The notes: generated from the letters alone by a model not told the origin. Positions 1 to 11,739 are shown, numbered from the stretch's first letter. The stretch: 64,000 bases of DNA from Salvia splendens (GCF_004379255.2 NC_056033.1:39086719-39150718); one strand, 5' to 3'. Made by a program: numbers and translations.

Positions 1-1
1 C

Positions 2-373
2 GACAAGAGGCATCTAAACTTGCTGCAGAAATGGAGCGCGTGGTGCGAGTTTGTTGGCTATTTCGGGAGCGTGAGCTTGAAGGTGATGGAGCTGCGGGAG
101 ATCGAGGTGGAGGAGAGGTGCGCAGCGTCTAGCGTGGATGTGGCGGTGGTGAGGGGGATTAAGTGCAGGGAGGAGCAGGAGAGGCTGAGGAAATTGAGGG
201 AAAAGAAGGTGATGAAGCGGCTCTCGGTGGTGCAGGATTTGGCCGATGGGTTGATGGCGCTGGCGGATATCAGAGACGGCGGAGGAGGAGTTCTGGCGTC
301 GCCGCTCTTGCTGTCCTCGGCTGGGATGCTCTCCGCGCTTATTAGTACTCATAAGAATTGGATTTCTTGCTGA
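2..373 (+). CDS. PEX11: Peroxisomal membrane protein 11 (PEX11A/B type), C-terminal part
   Basis: The reading frame is open from the first bases of the window and ends at a TGA at 371–373, so this is the C-terminal 123 residues or so of a longer gene whose start lies to the left. PEX11 proteins sit in the peroxisome membrane and drive its elongation before division. The visible part has a Trp/Cys-rich segment followed by YFGSVSLKVMELREIE, a charged REEQERLRKLREKK stretch typical of the amphipathic cytosolic region, then RLSVVQDLADGLMALADIRDG and a final hydrophobic segment ending STHKNWISC, which is the C-terminus I know from plant PEX11A/B proteins rather than from the PEX11C/D/E group. No intron is seen in the visible part. 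The internal ATG at 82 is not the start, since family sequence continues upstream of it. Confidence 0.85.
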   Translation, partial: DKRHLNLLQKWSAWCEFVGYFGSVSLKVMELREIEVEERCAASSVDVAVVRGIKCREEQERLRKLREKKVMKRLSVVQDLADGLMALADIRDGGGGVLASPLLLSSAGMLSALISTHKNWISC

Positions 374-2765
374 GGTATGGCTGTGTGTGATGATGCTCTG
401 GTGTTGTTGTCTATGATCATGATTGGGGAATGTTGCAAAGATGCTTGTTGAGAATAAAATGATTCTTTATACTTAATTATGTGTAGCTTGTAGAATTATT
501 GCATAAAGATTTATTGGGATTAAGATATGTGCTTCATTTTGGTGAAAGTTGAAAGCAGGGTGATTCTTTTGTGTCTACTTTTATTGAAGGGAAAGAAACA
601 TTTGTGCGTCCGGACATTCTAGTTAGATTGCATATGAAGTCCATTAATAACGAGTAGGGAGGATGCATTGGAGCATGCCTTTTAATGGAACTGGAAAAGT
701 AGAGCAAGAAATAGAGCTTGTATAATTTCTTTATGTATAGAAGAATTCCTATGTCTTACATTATCCTCCATTGTTGGATTTCGGTCAAAGGTGAAAGTAA
801 AGTGCTTTTTTTTTGTCTCGAATTGAATCTCGAAGGGAAAGAAACTCGTGTTCATCTGGATGTAAGGTGCTTCTGTTCTAGTTCGATTTGGTAAGAGTTT
901 ATTACAGTATCTCTGAATGAAGTTCAGTAATCACAACTAGAATGTAAGTAGGGAGGACGCGTTGGTGTGTGTCTCGTAATGGAATTAGAAAGGTAGAGCA
1001 AGAAATAGAGTGTGTATAGTTTTCTTGATGTATAGAAGAATTTCTGTCTATATATATGATCAGTTGGGGATTTTGGTAAAGGAGTTGATTCTATAAAGTT
1101 CAAATATAGCTATTGTCCCGCAACTTAACTCTAGTCGCTTCTGTGAATCCAGAAATGATTTGTGTATGTATTTCACATAAACATGAAATCAAAGTAGGCG
1201 ATAAAGTAGCAGGATGACATGGAAATAAAGGTATCATCAACATTGAGCACTAGTAGAAATTTATAGATGAGTCGTGAGTGTACATAAAATCGGTTTTGAC
1301 CAATTATTTTGTTAAAAAAAATTATAAATGGCTAAAATGATGCTTGGTCGCAGGAGCCGGTGTGTGTGTGTGTTGATTATACTCATGATAATATGTTGGC
1401 ATAAGTAGCTTTAGCTTAACGCACGAATACGATGATAAATTGTCTAAAAACAATTCGGATAGAAATAAGAAAGTAAATACAATATTATTTCCAACAAAAC
1501 AAATGAAAACATCGATTATAGCCGTTCAAAACTACAATGATAGACAAAATTGACATTTTCTCCAATTTCTTGACACAATTATATACTCAATGCTCTTTAC
1601 ATTGAAATAAATAGATTATGTCATAGAAGTAATGAGTTGGCATACTTTAACATAAAAAAAAATTCCTTCCTTTAGTTTTCATGTTCTAAATTTTGTTTTT
1701 TTGCAGCAGACGAAAATCAAACACAATTTTTCAAACGTCGTCAAATTTAAAATAAATTAATAAGGAAAATTTTGATTAATCAGGCCAATTCATTCGATTT
1801 TAGATCGACACACTCGATCTCAAGCTATCAAGCTTGCATCAAAGATTTATTTATTTATTTATTCCGAATTAGATATTTTCTGCCCTAATCTATCTTTTTC
1901 TCGGCCTGTTCAGGCCAAACTCGTTTGTTTCAGGTTTTTTTTACATCCCTAATATGATGCATTAGTATGCATTTAGACCTCAAGCAAAAAAGAAGAAACA
2001 TAATTACACAATTTTTCGAAACAAAGATGTATCAAATACTCGTTTTCTAGAGGATGTAAATAAGTTCATGTAAGATATACACACACACTCTGTGATATTT
2101 AGCCAAAAAGATTCCAAAATGGATTCAATATTTGCAGCTATTATTGTCCAAATATTGAAGGAAAAGCCATTATACATTTTCCTTTGCAATAATGTTAGGT
2201 AAATGCTTGGGACAAAACAACGAAAGCACAGACATCATAATCAAGAGCACATATAGTAGCCTAAGTGGTTACCCGTCACTACGTGAAATTTGGAGGTTGT
2301 TGCACATGAACACAACACAGGTTATTTTACAAAGAATGTATGAACCTTTACATGCCTTAGATGAGATTTAGAGAACATATTATTTCTATACATGAGAATC
2401 TTGAACAACATGCTCAATGCAATTTGCATTAGCTTAGAATATATGGTACCTCAAGTACATACTAAGTTTGCTCTCATACTATGAACTCGACTAGCGGGCA
2501 GAGTCTACACAATCAAATATCGTGTATGCCTGAGCACACACGACGACACTTCACACTTGGCATGGAGTTAGTTGATTTACATCAATCACTATTTGATATT
2601 GACATAGAATACACACCTATAATTACGGAAAGAATTACCAAAAGGGAAATGGCTGCCTTCAAGATTCGTGCATATTTGCCTCTGAAATCGCTATTTTGAA
2701 ACTGACATGATATTTCCACCTAGACATGTCAAGGCAAAGACCATTTTTGAAATATATCTTTTCTA
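374..2765. other. Intergenic, 3' flank of PEX11 to 3' flank of the DeSI gene
   Basis: No gene is supported here. It holds degenerate direct repeats at 537–1110, listed separately, then AT-rich sequence. An open frame at 2481–2699 resembles nothing I know and lies just beyond the stop of the minus-strand DeSI gene, so part of 2200–2765 may be that gene's 3'UTR. Confidence 0.6.
537..1110. repeat. Degenerate tandem direct repeat, about 2.3 units
   Basis: Three blocks begin alike at about 537, 778 and 1068 (a TTTTGGT(G/C/A)AAAGNTGA-like start). Each of the first two then carries GGGAAAGAAAC and, about 110 bp further on, a region of roughly 100 bp (650–752 and 946–1048) that shares GTAGGGAGGA, GTAGAGCAAGAAATAGAG and ATGTATAGAAGAAT. 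Unit lengths are about 241 and 290 bp. The third unit is only a fragment. The repeats are well diverged, so the duplication is old. Confidence 0.7.
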
Positions 2766-3896
2766 TTACCTTTCCTTGAACGAACCATTAGCAGACCTTC
2801 TTAGTTCCCACGGTCTGAGACATCCTTTCAAGGGGGACTGTAGTAGCAAAGACGATGTGGAAAGCTGCTTCTGCCTTGAGGAAATCGAGGAAAGACAGCT
2901 GAAAGTACTTCTAAGCCTCGTTTTCTCACTGTTGTCGTACGCTTGGTATTTTGGCTCGTGTTGCACAGCAGTAATTTTAAGGGCCTCAGGTAAGACGCAG
3001 TTGAAGATCGAACCTATGTGCACAAGAAATAGGACAAGTGAGCATTCTAGGCAAACTAAGGTGGCCGTCTTTCTATAAAGTTCAAGTCTAGACAACTTTT
3101 AAGGAGTTGGAAAAGTTGTGTTCATCTCCACCATCAAAATTCTCTAGTCATTTAATCTCTCTATATAAGAATGAAGCAAAATTATACATCAACCAACGAA
3201 AAACTTACCTAACTTGGCCAGTCGATTTACCCATCGTGGGATTCTTTTTCCTGTTAACTTGTAACAAATGTCCTTGCAGAAATGGTTGCAGTTCTTTACA
3301 ATCAAATGATATGTGTCACCGTTGTAATTTGCAGCTTGGCGTTCCATAAACTCCCTGACCTGAGTTGCATCCAATGACGTCGTACCAATGGATATGGACT
3401 TCCGAAATTTAAATCCGGGGCACTGGCGAGGTTCGACCTCAAAGACACCACTAGATGAATAGTCGTGAGCTCCAAATGCGTATTCTATACCGTGAACTGT
3501 GAATTACGAACAAGAAGGATCAGAGAGAATATTCTTTAGAAGAACATGCTGTTCATGTATCAAGCAACAAGGGAAAACGAAATACATTGGAACAAATTCC
3601 TCACTATAATAGTATAATCTTAATTGCTAGAAGGCAAATGAGGATATAGAAAAACGTAGTAAATACATTGCGAGTAAAAGCATACCTTCGACCCCGGAGT
3701 GAAATATACCTAGGCCAGCCCAATAGACATAACCATTCATGGGTGTCAAGTCATACACATTTAGATACACTGGAGTTCTTTTGGAACCATCATTATCTGA
3801 TTTCACTTTCGAGAAGAAACAAAAGTGTCGGGCAGATTTTTCAGTCAAACGGAGTGGCACTATGGACTTCCACCCTTTCTTAGATCTTAATTTCAT
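2766..3896 (-). CDS. DeSI-like (PPPDE family) deubiquitinating/deSUMOylating cysteine peptidase
   Basis: Three coding exons on the minus strand, 3896–3686, 3496–3209 and 3013–2766, give about 248 residues, normal for plant DeSI-like proteins. The PPPDE fold uses a catalytic His and Cys. The His is in GIFHSGVEVHGIEYAFGAHD, formed across the first splice junction, and the Cys is in NCNHFCKDIC, followed by GKRIPRWVNRLAKLG. The family removes SUMO or ubiquitin from proteins; the substrate cannot be told from sequence. The start is the ATG at 3896. A strong acceptor at 3951–3952 behind a long pyrimidine run, with an upstream GTGAGT donor at 6360, points to a 5'UTR intron of about 2.4 kb. The C-terminal tail (exon 3) is Ser-rich and poorly conserved. 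Confidence 0.85.
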
Positions 3897-6480
3897 GCTG
3901 CTTTTACGAGTAAACACACTTGAATATAGGCCTGATAGAATGTTCTACATCTGCACAAAAAAAAGAGGGGCGAGGCTAAAAATAAAATAACGAAGCAGAA
4001 GAAGCAACAACTAGAAAATGAATATAAACAATAAATTATGACATTATAATTTTTCTTTTTTGTTCCAAAATCTCCTGTCAGAAACACACAAGTTCAGAAT
4101 ATATCGGAACACAGAACTTGAAACTAGGGAATACATCTAAAAGTGCTAACAAAGGGACTCCATAGCCATGAAAAAATACGGCAAGTTTTGTTATGCGAGA
4201 AGAACTAAGACCATCTCCAATGGTACACTAAAACCTAAAATGGAGTAGGAAATTAGCTCCAATGGTACCCCAAAACTAACCCATTTTTGGTTTTTGAGTA
4301 AAATATACCTATATTTAGGTCTACACTAAAAAAAACGAAATCACTTTTTCAAATTTTGTGAATAAAAAAGGTAATAGAGATTATTCTTTTAAGTTAGAAT
4401 TTAGTGTAAATGGTTGGAGTAAAATCACAATTTAATGTGACATTGACACTAAAATAGGTTTGATTCAAGTGTAAATGGTTGGAGATGCTAAAACAATCCA
4501 AGCATACAGCTTGACGAAGCCTTTCCGGGCAGGACTAGAAAAGGTCTTACGTATCAAATGATTGGTAAAATAATTTCTTTACAGAGATTCACAAGCATAA
4601 CATATGATGACGAGCCCAAAAAAGCAACCAAAATTCTGCTTATGGTAAGGCAATTAGTAAAACAGATAGACCTAAGAAAGAATAAATTGATTGTTCTTCA
4701 GAATAATTATATATATAAAATAAAGTGTTATGAAATCTGAAGTAAAACTCGGTCGTTTACTTGTTTAATTGCACCGTAGCCACTACTGTGTTTCACAACT
4801 GACAACACCACATACGATCAACGTCCCTCCTCTCTCTCACCCCAGAAAACCAAAAAAGACATGCAGCTTCTCCAGTGCTATTACACGACCATGTTTTAAC
4901 ACTTTTTTTGAATAATTTATACAGCTAACTAGTGGGCAGAAGTACACCATAAACAAAGATGCAACGGGAAAGAGAAGCAAAACACGATCTGCATCAGAAA
5001 CTGTGCTTGATTGCTACCATACTACACAACAAAGCATTACAACCGGATGTTTAAGTTAACTTCTAAAATTGAAACAAATTCTGCTGTTATGTAAATCTAT
5101 TCCCAGTTTATTAGTATAACATGAGATTTTTAAAATATGTATAATTCTCAAATTTCCTACATTTAACAAATTATGTTGCTTAGCTGATGACAGCAATTTC
5201 AATATAGACTATTCCCATTCAATTGTTTGAAACAAATCCCACCATAAGTACTTACTTAAACTGTAAATACATGTAATATCGCATGTCTAGCAAATGGAAT
5301 TAGTTCGACCAGGACAAAAACACTTGGTTTATTTGAAATCTTACTTAAGAAACAATAAAAGTATTAGCAGAGCTGTTGAATAAGTATTTAAAATTCAGAG
5401 ATTCACACAACAGTTGGGATTCTTTAAGTAAAAGTGACATGATGAGTAGGAAGCTACTACTAGCATTTACTTGTTGACTATTTAAACCATGCTTATATGC
5501 TATAGCAACGTAACTTCTACACCTCTCTTTCCTTCTACACTTATGTATTCGAGTTTCTATAATAGACTATCAATTGAACAAATCAGCGAATAAATTGGTC
5601 AAGGTATTTCTATTATATACTACTAATTCGCAAGTCGAAATAATAAGTAGCCAATAACACATAGCCACCAAACTGCTTGAAGTCTCACACTTCATCTGAA
5701 AATTTGTCATCAACTCAGAGTCAGGTTTAAGAGAAAACGAAAGACTCCATCTTCATTGAACAATCAGATGGGAACGAGGAAACTTTTCAAAGTTTTCATT
5801 ATAGTCAAAGTAGTTATTTAGGCAAAACAAAGAATAAAACTACAAGTGACCATATTGCAGATGTGCAAAGCAAAAGATATCCAATTTTAGTCAACAACTG
5901 AAGAGCTAGCTAAATTGCCAAGTTGATAACAGAATTGACTACAATATAAAAAAATTATACCTCTAATCACTGTCATCTTTGTTAAAAAAAACCAGATTTT
6001 GTCAGTTTCTAGCTGGAATTTTACCAATAAACAACTTTTAATTCAAAACATTTCACACATGCCCTAGATATGCAAAAGCTTCAAGAACTACAGAATTACT
6101 ACTAAAATTATGGACTAAATTCTAGAAATCCCAAAATTTTAAACACAACCACCAGATCTTGTTGCAAATTCGAAACTTTATAGCAAAAACAACGAAACTA
6201 AGAAAGAAAATGTAGATTTCAGGAAAAAAGCAGATCAGCCCTCGACCAATTCGAGGAAAATAGAAGCCTAACACGCAACCAAGAAAAGAGGCGAAGTGCT
6301 AAGCAGTGGTTGTATTAGTAGCAAAAGGAATTTCAAGAAACAGCCGTGGAAAAGACTCACAGATTTGGATGGGAATAATAGGATTGGTAGATTGGGCAAG
6401 ATTCGAGCTGAAAACTGCAGCGGCGAATTGTGCGTGCAGAGAGAAAGGTGGGTTAGTTAGCAAGCTTCCCACCCATGCTA
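3897..6480 (-). other. 5'UTR exons and long 5'UTR intron of the DeSI gene
   Basis: Minus-strand reading: a putative non-coding exon ends at 6361 with a GTGAGT donor, and the intron runs from 6360 to 3951, ending in a pyrimidine-rich tract and GCAG. The remaining 5'UTR is 3950–3897. The upstream edge of the first exon (about 6480) is a guess from a CT-rich stretch. Nothing coding is seen in the intron, which holds a Harbinger-like MITE at 4209–4488 and is otherwise AT-rich. Confidence 0.5.
4209..4488. mobile_element. Harbinger/Tourist-like MITE, 280 bp
   Basis: The ends are inverted: GACCATCTCCAATGG at the left and the complement of GCATCTCCAACCATT at the right. They are flanked by a TAA target duplication at 4206–4208 and 4489–4491. 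TAA/TTA target sites and a GNNCATCTCC-type end are typical of PIF/Harbinger elements. It encodes nothing and lies in the 5'UTR intron of the DeSI gene. Confidence 0.75.
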
Positions 6481-7172
6481 CGACTATGAGAGAGAGAGCA
6501 TACACACATTCATGGGGTTTCTGACAAATTCTCAGGTAGATAAACAAGCACTGCAAAGCGTCAACATTGTTTTGAGCCAAGCAAAACAAGTGCTTACAGA
6601 GCCTGCCAATGATAATTATTGAGATGAATGAAAGGTAAAAAGGTAATTAAAGTGAATTCTTACTAAACACACCTTCACTTATTTACAATTATTATTTTAT
6701 AAGTTCTAATCAAATTATTTGCCATTAATTAAAAAAAATACATCACGTAAGAGCCCGATATTTAATGGTAGCTTGTCAATTAGAAATCTTGAATGAGTGA
6801 ATGATTTTGAATATTTAGACAACGACAATACAGAAAATGTTACAGAAAATCAATGAAAAGTCATCATTACAAATTATCAGTATCAATCACTTCTTCTATA
6901 ATCGTAAAACATAGCAAGAAGTGCAAGAAAATTGTGTGGAATGAACTAGTAGAGATGCTAGCTATAAAAATGATTACGTGGTTTATTAAAATCGACTTTT
7001 CCGATTTCAAATTAGAATCTAAATCAGAAAAATGGACAGCCACATATTTGTATGCTAAACACATGCACAATGCTAATTGAACGATAGAAGTATGATATTC
7101 GTTGGTGTGTGGATCTAAGAGCATGTACACTAGTATGTGTCACTAGGTGCCTCTAACACGGCATCGACAAGT
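6481..7172. other. Intergenic, upstream of the DeSI gene
   Basis: AT-rich sequence that should include the minus-strand promoter of the DeSI gene. Open frames at 6853–7130 on both strands are low-complexity and match no family I know. Confidence 0.5.
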
Positions 7173-7584
7173 AGAGATGCCCACGGTTCCGGAACCGGCG
7201 GTTACGATTCGGAACCGCAGGTTCCGGTTTCAGAAATTGTCAAACCGGAACCGAACCGTGAGAGTGTTTTACGGTTCCGGTTCCAAAACCAACGGTTACT
7301 GTTTCGGTTAGGAACCGTCGGCGTTCCAGCGGTTTTTTACGGTTTTTCACGGTTCCGAACCGTGAGTTTTCGGCGGTTTTTCGTTGTTCCGGCTAGATTT
7401 CACGGTTTTCCGACGGTTTTCCACGGTTCCGGCACGGGTTCAGTTCTTAAAATTTGAAACCGAAACCGGCCCACGGTTCAAAATATGGCGGTTCCGGTTC
7501 AAGAAAAAAGTGTGGATTCGGAACTGGAAACGGTGGTTACAATTCCGCGGTTAACCGTCGGAACCGAAAACCTTGGGCATCTCT
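7173..7584. mobile_element. hAT-like non-autonomous element packed with GGTTCCGG/CCGGAACC motifs
   Basis: Terminal inverted repeats AGAGATGCCCA(C/A)GGTT are seen at both ends. Flanks CGACAAGT and GGACAAGC match at 6 of 8 bases, as expected for an eroded 8-bp hAT target duplication. The whole interior consists of short motifs such as CGGTTCCG, AACCGGAACC and ACGGTTTTC on both strands. There is no transposase. The open frame through it is a by-product of the repeat. Confidence 0.7.
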
Positions 7585-9126
7585 GGACAAGCCTAATCAC
7601 TGTAGTGATTCAACAATGCATATTTCTTAATCTTCAAATCTTTGAAATATTTTGATAACACTTGAAATTTATCAAACAAATTTCAGTTTCATTGTTAAAT
7701 TAATATGTAAAGAATAAAGAATAATATATCGAAATTAATTTGGGATTTAAATCACAGCTGTAACTTTCAGTTTTGGTTTCCTGTTTTCTTTATTAATTAC
7801 TCCATATTTTAATTAAAGTGGAATTAGAGAATGGAATTAAAGTCCGTACTACATTGACCCAAAAGTTTAAGATATTTATAAGGGACAAATTTGTTGGGGC
7901 CCATATATAAATATAATATACTCCTACTCCATATTTTTAACCTTATGCATAGAAGGAATAATAAAGCATGATCATTGCCTCCTCTCTCTCTCTCTCTACA
8001 TAGGTAATATCTTATTGTTTGAAGATATTTTCTTCGTTAAAATGTTTTATGCAATAATCTACCAAGCGCATATGTGTATTCTATTCAAATCTTGAAAAAA
8101 GAAGAAAAACATGAGATAAATTGGTATGAATAAAATTGGATATGGATGGAAACAATTCAGTAACTGAATAATCTCTATATAATGACAATATTTATGATCG
8201 GCATGTCTGTAGAACCAAGAATGACATCCAATTTTTTTTACAAATTTGGTAGTTTTGTTTACTTTACAAGGAGTAACATTTTAATTAAATTAAGCCATGA
8301 ATAGTAATTTTTAAGACTAAAATTTTTAGATTCGAGTCCACCGTAGACTTTAATTAAAAAAATATGAAAATAACATGTCTAGACTTTTATGAATTCATTA
8401 TTTACTATACCCGGGAATGGTTATATACATTAGATTTTTTTTACAAAAGTTCATGTAGAATTTCAATATACTCTACATCATTTACACAATCAACTTAAAT
8501 GGATGCTACGTTATTACACAATACTTGTGTAGCAAATGTGACAACACAATCACGTATATTTAAATGCCTCATCACTATTAACTTAGATGAGCCACATATG
8601 TCACATTATTAATGTAGTTTCACTAGTTCCGCCATTTAAATATTTATGAAAATAATATAAAAATGATGTTGCTAGCTAGGTAGTAGTAATAATGTATAGA
8701 GGCCATTATTGCCTAGGTCTGAAAATATGTTGTGCTTTTGGAGTGATTTATAACTAACAAAAATAGGTTAATTATAATTTGTAGCCTAGATCTTAAGTTC
8801 ATTTACAATTCTTGCTTGTAATCCAAAATTGGCAAATATACCAGTCACTCCATATAATATATATAATGAATCGACAATGTCATCATTCTCCGGTCTTACA
8901 ATTTGTCCTTACTCGATCTCCTCTTTTCATTGATACTAAACAATAGTAATAATGATTTTGAAAATAAGAAGTAACTACAAAGAAAGCTAGCTTTGTTAGC
9001 AAAGTGACTGAATAGTTTAAACATAAATTAATATTGTCCAAGTAACTTACCATATTTCAGATTACATTGCGCGTCAATTAAAATAAATATAAGAGATTAA
9101 ATTTTTTACAGGTAATTATCCATGTT
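7585..9126. other. Intergenic, AT-rich
   Basis: No gene is supported. A short (TC)n run is at about 7980–7998. The rest is AT-rich with no long open frame. Confidence 0.6.
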
Positions 9127-9131
9127 TCATA

Positions 9132-9376
9132 TGTTGGAAAGATAACTTGAAGTGTCCCAAGTATGTTGGGAAAAGAATGTGTGGAGTCCCAAGTATGTTG
9201 GGAAGAGAATAACATTTATAATGTGGAGTTTCAATAAGTATAGTTCCTAGGTATATTTATATATAGAGTCCTATAAATTCCAATGTTCTATGTATCAACA
9301 ACAACAATCCAAATCAATCAAAATGTAGTCTTCTAAGAGTTCTTGAGTTTTATTTTCCGCAATTTACTTTTCAACA
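9132..9376 (+). repeat. 5' LTR of the copia-type element
   Basis: It is 245 bp, TG...CA. It differs from the 3' LTR by one substitution (TATATA against TATCTA) and one single-base indel (CTTCTAAG against CTTCAAG), so the insertion is recent. It carries a TATA-like TATTTATATATAG and a short internal duplication of CCCAAGTATGTTGGGA. Confidence 0.9.
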
Positions 9377-9388
9377 TGGTATCAGAGC
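9377..9388 (+). other. Primer binding site (tRNA-iMet)
   Basis: TGGTATCAGAGC begins at the base after the 5' LTR and is the usual plant copia primer site complementary to the 3' end of initiator Met tRNA. Confidence 0.85.
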
Positions 9389-10954
9389 AGGTTCAATCCT
9401 TGCATGGATCGATCTGTCTCTATGAAAAAAAATGTGTAGTTGAATCTGTGTTCATCCTAAACCCCAAAATCTCAAAAAAAAAAAAACAAATTCAAGCCTT
9501 CTATCGACCGAAGAAATTAATTTTTCAGCCACTCTCTACTCAACTCCAAAGCCATAGCATGAGCCAAACCTCCCTCAAACAAGATAGGAATCTGGTACTC
9601 GAAACAGAAAGACAAGATTTTGTAACTCTGGTGTTACAGAGGATAGTCTAGATCCTTTTAAACACAATCAACGGAAGAAGAGAATTCGAGGAATCGTCTG
9701 GCGAGGGGGAGGCGACAGCCACTGCCAAACGATTCATCGCGCGTAGAAGAATGCCGAGAAGAGAGCACGAGAGTGTATACCACCGAAAGAAGAGCTTGAG
9801 GCTGTCGAGAAGGTAGCACCCCAACCAAGGAATCAAGAGTTTCCGAGATGGAGACGCCAAAAGGAAAAGAGTTCATTGCTGGTCACTGATTGAGCGTCGC
9901 CGCCCTGCCGCCGTCAAGAGAAGAAATCAGCGGAAGAATCCTCAGTTTGTCCGGCCGAGGGGGAGAATAAGTATCCGACCGAACAACCCGTCTCCAAATT
10001 TATGTTGCCCGAGAAGACAAAAAAGACCGCCGGAGAAGGCGAGTGAATGGCGTGGGGTAGACATAAGGGCGCCTGGAAGAATGCTGAAAAGAGAGCAGTG
10101 AAAGCTGCCCGTAGAATATGGACCGCCTGGAAGAGCGAGGTAGTGATCGAGCAGATGCCGTCAAGAAAGCCGTGCCGAAAATGGAGAAAGCTGGCCAGCC
10201 CTGATGAGAGAGGAGAAGCTACTGCCAGGAGAGGCTGCGAACATATATAATAGCATCCGGCCGAGGGGGAGATAGCAGCAACTGCCTCACGATTCATAGC
10301 ATCCGGCATCATGAGTTACCGCTTATGGAGATCGTGGCTTCACGGCAAGAAAAGCAAATATATGTCCCTTTCTCAATCTTGGATAGAATCTTGACATGAC
10401 TGTTGAGATAACTGGGTGAGAAGGGTGTGGGTCAGTGCTGAAATCAGATATACTACAAAAATTGCTTGCTACCTTTCTTGCCAGATTGTGGAGCTCTTCA
10501 GAGACTTGATCAGGAAACCATCCATTCTGACAAGCACTCTTGACAGAAATCATCAGAACCATAATAGCTGCTTGCGTTGAGGCATCATTTTTTCATTTGG
10601 CTCACCTGCTTTACCAGAGAAGTGAATAAGCAAACGATCGATGGCAGCAGAAATTCGGAGGAATGAGAAGAAGAAAAGTCGAAAGGGCGAGAGCAGAAGC
10701 TCGTCGAGATGTCTTTCATGCAAAGGGTGGAGCCAACCAGAAGTGTCTGGCGATTACTTGTCGGAGTTGCCGCCGCAGAACGAAAAGAGAAACAGAAAGG
10801 AAAACGAGGCACTGTTTGACCGTCCCTCAATATAGGGTTATCACGTAAAGAAGAAACATGGGCAATTTTGGGCTAGTGTTATTGGGCTCAAGAAAAAAAA
10901 ATAGAAATGAAAAATGGGCTCATAGTTTGAGCTGGAATGGGCCGAGAACAGTCT

Positions 10955-11440
10955 GAAAGAAAGCTCCTTGACACGAGTCGAAACTGTCCGAATGAGCTCC
11001 TCGACAAGAGTAAAAACTGTCAGTCAGAAAAAAAGCTCCTCGACACGAGTAAAAAAACTGTCAGTCAGAAAGAGAGCTCCTCGACACGATTGAAAACTGT
11101 CAGTCAGAAAAAAAAATGATTTGGCTCCTAGATACGAGCAAAAACTATCTAAGATAGCTCCTTGACACGAGTTAAAAATGTCAATCAAAAATTGAAGAGC
11201 TCTATGACACGAGTTAAAACTGTCAACAGAAAATTGAAGAAACTCCTTGAAATGAGTCTAAACTTTCAATGATGAAGAGCTCCTTGATAAGAGCCTAAAC
11301 TTTCAATGAAAAAAACGAAGAAACTTCATGAAACGAGTCTAAACTTTCAATGAAAAGAAGCTCTATGATACGAGCATAAACTATCAATGATGAATTGAAG
11401 AAACTCCTGAATACGAGTATAAACTATTATCAAAGTGAAG
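10955..11440 (+). repeat. Tandem array of about 12 hairpin-forming 35–45 bp units inside the LTR element
   Basis: Units follow the pattern AGCTCCT(C/T)GACACGAGT then A/T-rich AAAACTGTCA(G/A)TCA. The core CTCGACACGAG can pair as CTCG–ACA–CGAG. Left units keep the stem best. Right units drift (CTTGATAAGAGC, CATGAAACGAGT) but stay in register. Confidence 0.85.
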
Positions 11441-11490
11441 ATCGTGCAAGTTAAGTGTCGAAAAAACTCGATACTTAACTTGAGGGGGAG

Positions 11491-11734
11491 TGTTGGAAAG
11501 ATAACTTGAAGTGTCCCAAGTATGTTGGGAAAAGAATGTGTGGAGTCCCAAGTATGTTGGGAAGAGAATAACATTTATAATGTGGAGTTTCAATAAGTAT
11601 AGTTCCTAGGTATATTTATATCTAGAGTCCTATAAATTCCAATGTTCTATGTATCAACAACAACAATCCAAATCAATCAAAATGTAGTCTTCAAGAGTTC
11701 TTGAGTTTTATTTTCCGCAATTTACTTTTCAACA
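11491..11734 (+). repeat. 3' LTR of the copia-type element
   Basis: It is 244 bp and almost identical to the 5' LTR. It is preceded by the polypurine tract at 11482–11490 and followed by the TCATA target duplication. Confidence 0.9.
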
Positions 11735-11739
11735 TCATA

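Larger units (their letters stand above)
9132..11734 (+). mobile_element. Non-autonomous copia-type LTR retrotransposon, complete and young
   Basis: The element is 2.6 kb with LTRs at 9132–9376 and 11491–11734, starting TGTTGGAAAG and ending TTTTCAACA. A 5-bp target duplication TCATA sits at 9127–9131 and 11735–11739. Right after the 5' LTR comes TGGTATCAGAGC, the initiator-Met tRNA primer site common in plant copia elements, and right before the 3' LTR is the polypurine tract GAGGGGGAG (11482–11490). The interior has no gag, protease, integrase or reverse transcriptase. It has GC-richer sequence with a thrice-used CGAGGGGGAG motif (about 9703, 9957 and 10262) and then a tandem array. Orientation is from the primer site and polypurine tract. 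It must be mobilised by a related autonomous element. Confidence 0.9.

Noticed and set aside
2481..2699. 72-codon plus-strand frame as a small gene
   Set aside because: No known motif, next to the 3' end of the DeSI gene, AT-rich.
7137..7457. 106-codon open frame inside the hAT-like element
   Set aside because: Its sequence is a by-product of the GGTTCC repeats (RFRFQNQR...); it has no domain or start context.
10047..10250. Basic 67-codon frame in the LTR element as a possible gag
   Set aside because: No zinc knuckle or gag-like motif, and it overlaps the reiterated GC-rich words.
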